From Janthinobacterium sp. 67 (lineage in GTDB: Bacteria > Pseudomonadota > Gammaproteobacteria > Burkholderiales > Burkholderiaceae_D), in the NCBI RefSeq assembly GCF_002797895.1, contig NZ_PGES01000001.1:744001-808000 (forward strand): a stretch of 64,000 bases of DNA, in the 5' to 3' direction. The notes under the pieces were generated by a model. That model ran no database searches and was not told where the DNA came from. It worked only from the letters and a program-made list of their open reading frames with translations. Numbering within the stretch: the stretch's first letter is position 1; the number at the start of each line of letters is the position of its first letter. Shown piece by piece: positions 53,798 to 61,815 of this stretch. Made by a program: the position numbers and the translations under genes.

Positions 53798-55480
53798 CTA
53801 TGCATGCGATAGTGTGGTCAATTTGCCGCCCAGCGGCAGGTGCAGGCGGAAGACGGCGCCTTCGCCCGGCGCGGACGTCACGCCGATGCGCCCGCCCATC
53901 AGGGTGACGAGCTGGCGCGCGATGGCCAGGCCCATGCCGGCGCCGTCATGGGCGCGGCTGGGCGAATCGTCCGCCTGCGAGAATTTGTCGAAGATGCCGC
54001 CCTGCTGCGCCTGCGCGATGCCGATGCCCGTATCGCGCACCTCGATCTGCAGGTCGGCGCCGCTGTGCATGACGTGCACGTCGACCCGTCCCGCGGCCGT
54101 GTAGCGCACGGCGTTATCGAGCAGGATATCGAGTACGCGCACGAGACGCACGCGGTCGCAATCGATGCTGGGCGGCGTGGCCGGCGCCACCTGCGCGGCC
54201 AGCAGCAGGCCCTTGTGCTCCGCGCGCGCGCGGTGCGGCGCCAGCGCCAGTTCCAGCAGCTGGTCCAGTGGCGCGGCGCTTGACTCCAGCCGTACCTGCT
54301 TGTGTTCGAGCGCGCTCAATTCCATCGCCGCCTCGACCATGGACAGCAGCTGGCGGCCGCTGTCCTGTATCGTTTGCGCATAGGCGGCCTGTTCCGGTTC
54401 GCGCAGCTGCTCGAGCAGCAGCTCGGAGAAGCCGAGGATGCCATTGAGCGGCGTGCGCAATTCATGCGACATGTTCGACAGGAAGCGCGACTTGGCTACG
54501 CTGGCGGCGATGGCCCTGGCGCGGCTGTCGACCAGGCGCCCGATCAGCAGCACCAGCGCGGCCCACGACAGCACGATCAGCGCGCTCGTGATGGCCGCCA
54601 TCAGCAGGGCCTGGTCGCGGCGCGAGACGTAGTCGGCCAATACGGTGTCGCGGTCCAGCCCGACCAGCATGTAAAGCGGGTAGCCGGCCAGTTTTTCGAA
54701 TGCGTACAAGCGCAGGATGCCGTCGACGGGACTGCGTTCCGTGAAGCTGCCCCGCGTTTTACCTTGCATCAAGGAAAACACTTGGCTGCCGCCGATATCC
54801 TGGCCGATGGTGTCGACGTCGCCGACGCGGCGCGCGCGCACTACGCCATCACTGCCGACCAGTTCGATGGAGCTGTTCTCGCCCAGGTCGACTTCGTCGT
54901 ACAGGCGCGTAAAGTAATACGGGTCCATCGACACCACCACCACGCCCTTGTAGCTGCCATCGGCATGGTTGATGCGGCGCGTCATCTGGATCGACCATTT
55001 TTTCGACACGCGGCCCAGCACCGGCTTGCTGATGAACAGTTCGCCGCTGTCGCGCTGCACGTGTACCCGGATGTGCTCGCGGTCGGCCAGATTGGTCGGC
55101 TGGAAGGGGCGGCTCGACAGTACCATGTCGCCCTGTTCGTCGACGATGGTAAACAGGTTGTACAGGGGGCCGGGATTGAGGCCTTGCCGCAGGTCCGACC
55201 CGATGTCGAGGCGGCTGCCCAGCGCCTGGTAGCGGCTGCGCAGGTAGGTGACGGCCTGGTCCGCTCCCTCGATCGTGCGGATCGCGTGCTCGTCGAAGAT
55301 GCGCGCCATGCTGCGCGCATCGCGCACGGCGTCGGCGATGGCGGCGTTATGGGCGTGCCGCAGTTGCAGCACCGTGATGCTCCACAGCCCCGCCAGCAGC
55401 ACGGCCATGAAGAGCGACAGCAGGGTACGCGCATCCCAGCGCTCCCAGGCCTTGGCCTTCCCGTATCTGTGCTGTTGCAT
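53798..55480 (-). CDS. Cache-domain sensor histidine kinase
   Basis: 560 residues from the ATG at 55478-55480 preceded by GGAGG. Helices at about 18-40 and 291-314 flank a dCache-like sensor (about 50-285; DADAR-type start ARSMARIFDEHAIRTIEGAD, LADREHIRVHVQRDSGELFISKPV). HisKA has His339 in NMSHELRTPLNGILG; the HATPase has DTGIGIAQ and GAGMGLAI. There is no receiver, so it needs a separate partner such as the Cache-receiver protein or HTH-receiver upstream. It has its own promoter at 55522-55550. Confidence 0.9.
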   Translation of the reverse strand: MQQHRYGKAKAWERWDARTLLSLFMAVLLAGLWSITVLQLRHAHNAAIADAVRDARSMARIFDEHAIRTIEGADQAVTYLRSRYQALGSRLDIGSDLRQGLNPGPLYNLFTIVDEQGDMVLSSRPFQPTNLADREHIRVHVQRDSGELFISKPVLGRVSKKWSIQMTRRINHADGSYKGVVVVSMDPYYFTRLYDEVDLGENSSIELVGSDGVVRARRVGDVDTIGQDIGGSQVFSLMQGKTRGSFTERSPVDGILRLYAFEKLAGYPLYMLVGLDRDTVLADYVSRRDQALLMAAITSALIVLSWAALVLLIGRLVDSRARAIAASVAKSRFLSNMSHELRTPLNGILGFSELLLEQLREPEQAAYAQTIQDSGRQLLSMVEAAMELSALEHKQVRLESSAAPLDQLLELALAPHRARAEHKGLLLAAQVAPATPPSIDCDRVRLVRVLDILLDNAVRYTAAGRVDVHVMHSGADLQIEVRDTGIGIAQAQQGGIFDKFSQADDSPSRAHDGAGMGLAIARQLVTLMGGRIGVTSAPGEGAVFRLHLPLGGKLTTLSHA

Positions 55481-55521
55481 GCCGCCTCCGCAAGGTAGAT
55501 CATTCTGTGCGTGATGTATCA

Positions 55522-55550
55522 ATTATAGCGAATATAATTGAATTTATCGA
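55522..55550 (-). promoter_or_regulatory. Sigma70-type promoter of the Cache kinase gene
   Basis: On the minus strand a perfect TATAAT (55522-55527) is preceded, after 17 bases, by TCGATA (55545-55550), 4/6 of the -35 consensus. The surrounding DNA is markedly AT-rich for this genome. Confidence 0.65.
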
Positions 55551-55601
55551 ATAAAATGATTTTTATGCGGGGAGTGTTGTATTGAGCGCCGACCCCTGCG
55601 G

Positions 55602-57125
55602 CTAGGGCGTCGCGGTCTGGCGCGCCAGCCAGCGCTCGACCGTCTCGCGCAGCTGGGCGGCCGTGAAGGGTTTGGACAGGTAGTCGTCCATGCCGGCCGT
55701 CACGCAGCGCTGCCGGTCGTCTTCGGTGACGCCGGCCGTGAGGGCGATGACGGGCAGGCGCGCGGTGCCGCTGGCCGCTTCGCGGGCGCGCAGGGCCTGG
55801 CACGCCTGGTAGCCGTCCATGACGGGCATCATGCAATCCATCAGCACCAGGTCGTATCGCTGTTCGGCCAGCGCCTGCAGGCCCAGCGCGCCGTTTTCCG
55901 CCGTGTCGATGGTATAGCCGCGGCCGCCCAGTTGCAGGCACACGAGCTGGCGGTTCAGCGCCGTGTCCTCGACCAGCAGGATGCGCGCGCCCGCTTCCGA
56001 TGCGGGCGCAGGTGCGGCAGGCGCGGATGCGGGCAGCGGCGCGATCTCCGGCTCCGGCGGCCCGGCTGCGGGCGCCGTTTCCGCGTGTGCCTGCTGAGCC
56101 AGCACCATGGCCGCGTCGCGCTCCTGGCGCCGCAGCAGGGACATGATCAGCGCGATGGCCCCGGCCAGCACGAGCAGGCCGACGACGGCCGCGCCGCCCA
56201 TGGTGCGCAGCATGCGCCGCCAGCCTGCCAGGTAGACCTCGTCCGTGACGGTGACGTTGATGGCCAGCGGATAGTCGCGCACCAGCCGTACGCCGGCCAT
56301 GCGGTCGACCGCGCGCCCCTGCTCGGCCGTGCGCGGCGAGTCCACCTGCAGCACGCCGTCCGTCTTGCCCTGTTCCAGCAGGCGGTAGGTGCTGCCCGTC
56401 AGGTTACGCTTGCCCATCATGTCGGGCACGGCCGGCCAGCGGGCCAGCAGCGTGTAGTCGCTGCGGTACAGGGAAAAGGCCGTGTGCTCGCCGATGCTGG
56501 TGCTCTGGAAGAATTTGCTGAAGAAGTCGCACGACAGGCCGACCAGCACCACGCCCAGGAAGCGGCCGTCCGGCGCGCTGATGCGCCGGCTGATATAGAA
56601 GGTCCAGGCGCCATTGCCCTTGTTTTGCACGGGCGCGCTCACGTGCATGCCGCCGTCCGGGTGGCGCCGGTGATAGTCAAAGTAGTCGCGCTCGCCGAGG
56701 TGGATGGGCGGCGCGGGAAAGGCGCGGCTGAAGACCAGCACGCCGCCGTCGCCGCCGACGATGGATACGACGTCCACTTGCGGCACGCCGCCGATCTTGT
56801 GCCGCAGCATCTGGTGCGTGGCCGGGGTGCCGACGGCGGCCGCCAGCGCTTGTGCGTCCGCTGGGGCGGCGGCCTCGATGTCGTTGCTGACGCTGTCGAG
56901 CACGAGCCTGGCGGCCGTCATGCTCTGGGCCGTGTTTTCCGCCAGCAGCAGCGACAAGTTGGACAGATCCTGTTTCCAGTCGTCGATGGCTTCGCGGTGC
57001 AGCAGCACGCCGGAGACGACGATGCGCAGCGCCAGCAGGACCAGCAATACCAGTCCCACGATGGCCGCCGTGGTGCGCGGCCGGTAGCGGTGCACCAGGC
57101 GCAGGGCGGCCTGGCGCGCGTTCAT
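55602..57125 (-). CDS. Membrane Cache sensor fused to a receiver domain, no kinase
   Basis: 507 residues. Helices at about 18-42 and 306-330 flank a dCache-like periplasmic domain (about 50-300; LGERDYFDYHRRHPDGGMHVSAPV, VLVGLSCDFFSKFF). An Ala/Pro-rich linker (about 345-378) leads to an intact receiver (about 379-500): ILLVEDTALNRQ, phospho-Asp430 in LVLMDCMMPVMDG, LSKPFT. No HisKA or HATPase exists between sensor and receiver, so the protein must accept phosphate from another kinase, or use ligand binding to tune a phosphate sink. Its ATG overlaps the stop of the Hpt gene (ATGA). Confidence 0.88.
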   Translation of the reverse strand: MNARQAALRLVHRYRPRTTAAIVGLVLLVLLALRIVVSGVLLHREAIDDWKQDLSNLSLLLAENTAQSMTAARLVLDSVSNDIEAAAPADAQALAAAVGTPATHQMLRHKIGGVPQVDVVSIVGGDGGVLVFSRAFPAPPIHLGERDYFDYHRRHPDGGMHVSAPVQNKGNGAWTFYISRRISAPDGRFLGVVLVGLSCDFFSKFFQSTSIGEHTAFSLYRSDYTLLARWPAVPDMMGKRNLTGSTYRLLEQGKTDGVLQVDSPRTAEQGRAVDRMAGVRLVRDYPLAINVTVTDEVYLAGWRRMLRTMGGAAVVGLLVLAGAIALIMSLLRRQERDAAMVLAQQAHAETAPAAGPPEPEIAPLPASAPAAPAPASEAGARILLVEDTALNRQLVCLQLGGRGYTIDTAENGALGLQALAEQRYDLVLMDCMMPVMDGYQACQALRAREAASGTARLPVIALTAGVTEDDRQRCVTAGMDDYLSKPFTAAQLRETVERWLARQTATP

Positions 57126-57484
57126 GCCTGCGCGCCCGTGTATTCGAGCATGCTGCGGCGTACCTCCCGCTCCACTTCGCCGATCAGCGCCGCCGTTTCC
57201 GCCAGCCAGTCCGATGCGGTCACGCCCTGGTGGCGCACCTGCTGCTCGAGGTCCGCCAGGCGCGCCACGAGGGCGCTGGCGCCCAGCAGGGCGACGGTGC
57301 CGCGCAAGGTGTGGCAGCTATGCACGATGGCTTGCGCCGCACCGCCGCGCACGGCCTGCTCGACGCGGGCAAACATGGCCGGCGACGTGTCGAGGTAGGT
57401 CTGGGACAGGGCGCGGAACATCTCCAGGTCGTCGCCGGTGGCCCGGAACAGCACGGCAGGATCGATGTGGCGATAGGCTGGCAT
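57122..57484 (-). CDS. Stand-alone histidine phosphotransfer (Hpt) protein
   Basis: 120 residues, all helical. The active histidine is His58 in IVHSCHTLRGTVALLGA, the standard Hpt motif. It shuttles phosphate between receivers. Overlap with the Cache-receiver gene indicates matched synthesis, so that receiver is the obvious partner; the HTH-receiver protein 33 bases upstream is another. Confidence 0.9.
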   Translation of the reverse strand: MPAYRHIDPAVLFRATGDDLEMFRALSQTYLDTSPAMFARVEQAVRGGAAQAIVHSCHTLRGTVALLGASALVARLADLEQQVRHQGVTASDWLAETAALIGEVEREVRRSMLEYTGAQA

Positions 57485-57517
57485 GGCGGCTCCGTGGCGA
57501 AGGAAAGCGGTGGCGGG

Positions 57518-58144
57518 TCAGGCGGCCAGGCTGTGGCGCCGCGCATGGCCGGCGCAGCAGGCGCGCAGGTAGCCGCGCAACTCGTCGTAATTGACGGGCT
57601 TGGCAAAGAACACGACGCCGGGCGGCACGCCGCCCCGTTCTTCCAGCTCTTCCTGCGTCAGGCTCGACAGCATGGCGATGTGCATGTCCGCCAGCAGCGG
57701 GTCGGCCAGGATGGTGCGGATGACCTCGTAGCCGTCGATGCCTTCCATGACGATGTCGGCCAGCAGGATGTCGGGCTGATCGCGGGCGATTTCCATCAGC
57801 GCCTGGTAACCGTTCTCGCAAAAGCGCAAGTCCGCCTGCAAGCCCCATGAACCGATCTGCTTTTCATACAGCGCGCGCTCGATCGGATTGTCTTCGATCA
57901 CGAGGATGGAGGGCGGACGGCCCGACGGGGCGGGGCGGCTGGCCCGTGCCGCGCGCTGGTCCTGGCCCGGCTGGCCGGGATTGCCCTTGTAGGCTTCGAC
58001 GGCCGCAAGGGGAATGCGCCGGTGGCCGCCCTTGGTCTTCCAGGCTTCGATCACGCCTGCCTCGACCAGTTGCTGCACCGATGTGACCGAAATGCCGAGG
58101 ATTTCGGCAGCCTTTTGGGTAGTGCAAACGTCTGCGGTGTGCAT
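57518..58144 (-). CDS. HTH (excisionase/MerR-like)-receiver response regulator
   Basis: 208 residues. The N-terminal 50 residues form an excisionase-type winged helix (TTQKAAEILGISVTSVQQLVEAGVIEAWKTKGGHRRIP). A linker rich in Gly, Pro and Arg leads to a receiver (about 79-195) with ILVIEDNPIER, phospho-Asp130 in LLADIVMEGIDG and FFAKPVN. The DNA-binding part precedes the receiver, the reverse of most response regulators. The start at 58144 was chosen as it opens at the HTH domain; the upstream extension overlaps the promoter. Role: probably the transcriptional output of the local phosphorelay. Confidence 0.88.
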   Translation of the reverse strand: MHTADVCTTQKAAEILGISVTSVQQLVEAGVIEAWKTKGGHRRIPLAAVEAYKGNPGQPGQDQRAARASRPAPSGRPPSILVIEDNPIERALYEKQIGSWGLQADLRFCENGYQALMEIARDQPDILLADIVMEGIDGYEVIRTILADPLLADMHIAMLSSLTQEELEERGGVPPGVVFFAKPVNYDELRGYLRACCAGHARRHSLAA

Positions 58145-58178
58145 GATGGGCTTTATGGTCGCGATGTAGTTGAAGGGA

Positions 58179-58207
58179 ATGATACGCAATCGGGCTCAAA
58201 AAATCAA
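58179..58207 (-). promoter_or_regulatory. Sigma70-type promoter of the HTH-receiver/Hpt/Cache-receiver unit
   Basis: On the minus strand TTGATT (58202-58207) and TATCAT (58179-58184) are 17 bases apart, 4/6 and 5/6 matches. The leader is about 30 bases. Confidence 0.65.
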
Positions 58208-58217
58208 TTTCAACGAA

Positions 58218-59132
58218 TTAGATGAATTCACTAAAAACCAGGGCCGCGGCGGGCCGGACCCGCGTGCGCGCGCGGCAGGGGGCGGGATGGGCGTGCGGCT
58301 CCAGGATATCGTTCCATTCGCTCCACTCGGCGTTGCTGTGGCGTAGCAGGGTTTCCATGTGTTCCCCGTCCAGGCCCAGTACCCGCGCGGCGGCCAGGGC
58401 CGGCCCGCGCGGCCCCGCGCCATTGAGCAGTATCAGGTCGGCGAAGCCGCTGGCCAGCTTCAGCAGCCAGGCCAGGTCCGTCATGCGTCCGGCCCGTCCG
58501 AAGCCGGGCGGCGCCGCGTGGCAGCGCACGGCGTCGCACAGGATGTCCGGCATGCCCCAGTCCCGCATGAGGATGGCCGACAGCGCCAGCTGGTGGTGGC
58601 CGAAGCGCTGCGACTCCGCGCACAGCAGCCGGGTCCTGGCGGCATCGCCGTACTGGCCCAGCAGTTCGCCATATTCCTGCGGATGCAAGGTGGCCAGGGC
58701 CAGCTGGCCGCAATTGGCCAGCAAGCCGCAGCTGTACAGCGTGTCGGCCGGCGCCAGCTGGAGCGCGTGGCCCGCCACGCGGGCGGCGCACGCCATGGCC
58801 AGCGAGTGCGACCAGAAGCGCTGCGCATCGAAGCGGGCGCAGGTGGGCGCCGGCAGGGCCGGGGCGGCGAACGCCTGGCGCAAGGCCGGCAAGCCGATGG
58901 CCGCCAGCATCGCGGCGTTGACGGCCGCATGCAGGCGCTCGCCCGGCGGCACGCCCGCATTCGCCAGGCCGATGATCTTGCCGGTCAGGGCCGGATCGCA
59001 GCCCAGTTGTTCCGCCAGCTCATCGAGCGGCACCTGCTGCCGGCTCAATGCCGCCTGCCAGTGGCGCCGCCAGGCTGGCGAAGGCAGGAGGGCGCCGCCC
59101 AGCAGGCGCGCCAGGTCGATGTGCGCGCTCAT
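58218..59132 (-). CDS. HDOD domain signalling protein
   Basis: 304 residues. The HDOD fold (about 15-215) is recognised from VPLDELAEQLGCDPALTGKIIGLANAG, AVNAAMLAAIGLPALRQAF, FWSHSLAMACAARVAG and YSCGLLANCGQLAL. HDOD proteins resemble HD phosphohydrolases but lack the metal-binding HD pair, as here (GLLANCG replaces an HD). They act as signalling adaptors in chemotaxis and second-messenger systems. The start overlaps the stop of the Hpt-like gene upstream (ATGA). Confidence 0.88.
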   Translation of the reverse strand: MSAHIDLARLLGGALLPSPAWRRHWQAALSRQQVPLDELAEQLGCDPALTGKIIGLANAGVPPGERLHAAVNAAMLAAIGLPALRQAFAAPALPAPTCARFDAQRFWSHSLAMACAARVAGHALQLAPADTLYSCGLLANCGQLALATLHPQEYGELLGQYGDAARTRLLCAESQRFGHHQLALSAILMRDWGMPDILCDAVRCHAAPPGFGRAGRMTDLAWLLKLASGFADLILLNGAGPRGPALAAARVLGLDGEHMETLLRHSNAEWSEWNDILEPHAHPAPCRARTRVRPAAALVFSEFI

Positions 59133-59767
59133 GGCCGGCTTCCTACGCCATTGCAGCCATCGGCCTGCGCCGCCCCCGCCGTCTGCAGGACCGTGACGGC
59201 TTGCGACAGCGCGTCGAGCGCCATCAGCAGTTCCGCGTGCAGGCGGCGCAGGGCGCCGATATCGTTGGAAAAGCCCGCATGCACGGCCTGGCGCGCCAGC
59301 GCCTGCAGGGCGAGCAAGCCCATGGACTGGCTGCCGTCGAGGATTTCCTGCGCCAGCACGCGCGCCGGCGCGGCCCGCTCGCAGCGCAGCGCGTGGGCGA
59401 TGCCGGCCAGGCGGTCGCGCGTCTCGGCCACGAACAGGGCCAGAATCTCGCCCTGCAGGCGGCGGTCGTAGCCGAACATGGCGTCCAGGCGGGCCGCATC
59501 GAACGGCGGCATGTCCGGCGCCACTGGCGCTGGCGGCGCCATCTCCGCCTCCTTGGCCTGCTGGCTGGCCTTGCGCATTTGCAGCAGCGCATGCAGATCG
59601 GCCGGCGCCGTGCCGGTGGCTGGCGCGCGGCCGGCCTGGTGCCAGCGGGTGCGGCGCCAGAGCAGGGCGGCCAGCAGCAACAGCAAGGCCGCCAGCGCCA
59701 TCGCCGGGCGCATCAGCGACAGGTCTTCGCAGCGAAGGAAGGGATGAAAGGCAAGGAAGGCGTTCAT
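59129..59767 (-). CDS. Membrane-anchored Hpt-like protein lacking the phospho-histidine
   Basis: 212 residues; GGAG precedes the ATG. One hydrophobic helix (about 20-38) is followed by a charged linker and an Hpt-like bundle (about 98-195). At the position of the active histidine the sequence reads LAQEILDGSQSMG with Gln140, where an Hpt has LAHxLKGxxxxxG. It may be a phosphotransfer-dead scaffold or inhibitor. It is translationally coupled to the HDOD gene and lies 49 bases from the chemoreceptor gene. The Hpt relationship is judged by pattern and length. Confidence 0.7.
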   Translation of the reverse strand: MNAFLAFHPFLRCEDLSLMRPAMALAALLLLLAALLWRRTRWHQAGRAPATGTAPADLHALLQMRKASQQAKEAEMAPPAPVAPDMPPFDAARLDAMFGYDRRLQGEILALFVAETRDRLAGIAHALRCERAAPARVLAQEILDGSQSMGLLALQALARQAVHAGFSNDIGALRRLHAELLMALDALSQAVTVLQTAGAAQADGCNGVGSRP

Positions 59768-59816
59768 GGCGGTGCTCCAGTGCGGTCTATGCAAGTGATC
59801 CTGCGTGATGGCGGAC

Positions 59817-61505
59817 CTAAAATACTTCCCAGTCGCCCGAATCGTCGGCGGCCGGCGCCGCATTCCTGGCCTGGCCTGCGGGACGGGTGGCGACCAGCTT
59901 GAGCGTCGCCTTGTGCCGAGGCGGCTGCGCGGGACGCGGGGCGGCAGGCGCGCGCGGTGCCGCGCCGGCCTGTCCGGCCGCCAGCGTGAAGGCGCCCACC
60001 ACGCCGGCCAGCCTGGCCGCCTGCTCCTGCAGCGATTGCGATGCCGCCGCCGCTTCCTCGACCAGGGCCGCATTCTGCTGCGTGACTTCATCCATCTGCG
60101 TGATGGCGCGGTTGATTTCCTCGATGCCCGTGCTTTGCTCCGCGCTGGCGGCCGAAATTTCGCTGACGATATCGGTAACGCCGCGTACCGTGTCGACCAC
60201 TTCCGTCATGGCCGCGCCGGCCTGCCGGACCAGCTTGCCGCCTTGTCCCACCTGTTCCACGGAGTCGGTGATGAGTACCTTGATTTCCTTCGCGGCGGCC
60301 GCCGAACGGTGCGCCAGGCTGCGCACTTCGGTGGCGACGACGGCAAAGCCGCGCCCCTGTTCGCCGGCGCGGGCCGCTTCCACGGCCGCATTCAGGGCCA
60401 GGATATTGGTCTGGAAGGCGATGCCGTCGATGACGCCGATGATGTCGGCGATCTTGCCGGACGAGTTGTCGATCGCTTCCATCGTGCGTATCACGTCGCC
60501 CATCACCTGGCCGCCCCGCTGCGCCTTGTCCGAGGCGCTGACGGCCATTTGCTTGGCCTGGCGGGCATTGTCCGCGTTCTGCCGCACGGTGGCCGTCAGT
60601 TCTTCCATGGCCGATGCGGTTTCTTCCAGCGAGCCCGCCTGCTGTTCCGTGCGCGCCGACAGGTCCAGGTTGCCGGCCGCGATCTGGCCCGAGGCCGTGC
60701 CGATGCTGTCCGTGCCGGAACGCACTTCGGCCACGATGCGCACCAGGCTGGCGTTCATGTCCGCCATGGCCTGCATCAGTTGGCCCACCTCGTCGTTCGA
60801 TGTGGCGCGGACCTGCACGCTGAGGTCGCCGTCCGCGATGGTGCGGGCCACACCGATGGCGTCGGCCAGCGAGGCGGCGATGCGCCGCGCCAGCAGCAGG
60901 CCCATGCCGGCCACGAGCACCGTCACGGCCAGGGCCAGGCCGATGGCAATCCAGCGTGCGCTGGCCGCTGCGGCGGCGCCATCGGCCGCGCCTTTGACGG
61001 ACAGGTTTTCGTTGTAGCGGTGGTGGGCGGCCAGTGCGTCGACCAGTTCCCTGATGACGGGCTGGCTCTCCATCAGCAAGTCGCGCGCCGCGTCCAGCTG
61101 GCCCGCCTTCGACAGGGCCAGCACCTTGTCGCGCACCGTGTCGTAGCGTGCCAGCACGGCACGGTCGGCGGCCAGCAGCGCGCGGTCCTGTTCATCGGTG
61201 ATATCTTCTTTTTCATACTGGTCGAGGGCCTTGCCCACCGCCGCGCGCGCTTCGCCGATGCCCGTTTCCAGCGCAGCGCGCCTGGCCGCATCCTTGCTGG
61301 CCATGTGCTGCCAGACGGCCGTGCGCATCTGCGCGAACGGCACGAAAGCCTGGTTCAAGGTGAGCAGGCTGGGTACCGTGTTGACAGTGGCGTAGCTGGC
61401 CGCCGTGTACACGCGGTCCATCTGGTAGATGCCAAAGCCTGCCAGGGCGGCCAGCCCCAGGACGACGGAGAGTATCAAGGCGTACAGCCGTTTTGCGATG
61501 GTCAT
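59817..61505 (-). CDS. Methyl-accepting chemotaxis protein with CheR-binding pentapeptide
   Basis: 562 residues. Helices at about 8-28 and 188-212 enclose a four-helix-bundle ligand domain (4[25 protein letters not shown]). HAMP (about 212-265) and the signalling domain follow, with the hairpin tip [41 protein letters not shown] core. The C-terminus ends DWEVF, the xWxxF tether for CheR/CheB on high-abundance receptors, after a Pro/Ala-rich linker. GGAG lies upstream of the ATG at 61503-61505. No ligand is evident. Confidence 0.93.
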   Translation of the reverse strand: MTIAKRLYALILSVVLGLAALAGFGIYQMDRVYTAASYATVNTVPSLLTLNQAFVPFAQMRTAVWQHMASKDAARRAALETGIGEARAAVGKALDQYEKEDITDEQDRALLAADRAVLARYDTVRDKVLALSKAGQLDAARDLLMESQPVIRELVDALAAHHRYNENLSVKGAADGAAAAASARWIAIGLALAVTVLVAGMGLLLARRIAASLADAIGVARTIADGDLSVQVRATSNDEVGQLMQAMADMNASLVRIVAEVRSGTDSIGTASGQIAAGNLDLSARTEQQAGSLEETASAMEELTATVRQNADNARQAKQMAVSASDKAQRGGQVMGDVIRTMEAIDNSSGKIADIIGVIDGIAFQTNILALNAAVEAARAGEQGRGFAVVATEVRSLAHRSAAAAKEIKVLITDSVEQVGQGGKLVRQAGAAMTEVVDTVRGVTDIVSEISAASAEQSTGIEEINRAITQMDEVTQQNAALVEEAAAASQSLQEQAARLAGVVGAFTLAAGQAGAAPRAPAAPRPAQPPRHKATLKLVATRPAGQARNAAPAADDSGDWEVF

Positions 61506-61815
61506 GATGGGCGCCGCTCCAAAAAGTGAAATTCTAGAAAAATGCCTGGATTGGATGAGTTTTTTCATTTTACGATAAAAATTCGTTTTATTCGAGAAAT
61601 TTGTTGTTGAATTATTTTATTTAATTATTTCTATCGAAATCGTGTAGCTGTGGCGGGCTGGACGGTAGGAGCGTGTATAAAAAGCCACACGGCGCGTACC
61701 TGGCCTTCTGGCGTGTGGCACGCTTTGCCGATTAGTGAAAAAATGAATTTCCTTGATCGCCCTCAAATACGGTGCGCAGGCGCGTGCCGCCGACTGACTC
61801 TTGTAAAGGAGCATC
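61506..61815. other. Divergent gap between the chemoreceptor and PQQ dehydrogenase genes
   Basis: The part next to the chemoreceptor (61550-61640) is AT-rich and probably holds its promoter; a TAAAAT -10-like box on the minus strand has only a poor -35 match. A hairpin GCCACACG/CGTGTGGC at 61684-61719 would lie in the leader of the dehydrogenase mRNA. No RNA gene or clear plus-strand promoter was recognised. Confidence 0.4.

Noticed and set aside
61506..61640. Flagellar sigma28 promoter for the chemoreceptor
   Set aside because: No TAAA-N15-GCCGATAA-like pair could be found on the minus strand.
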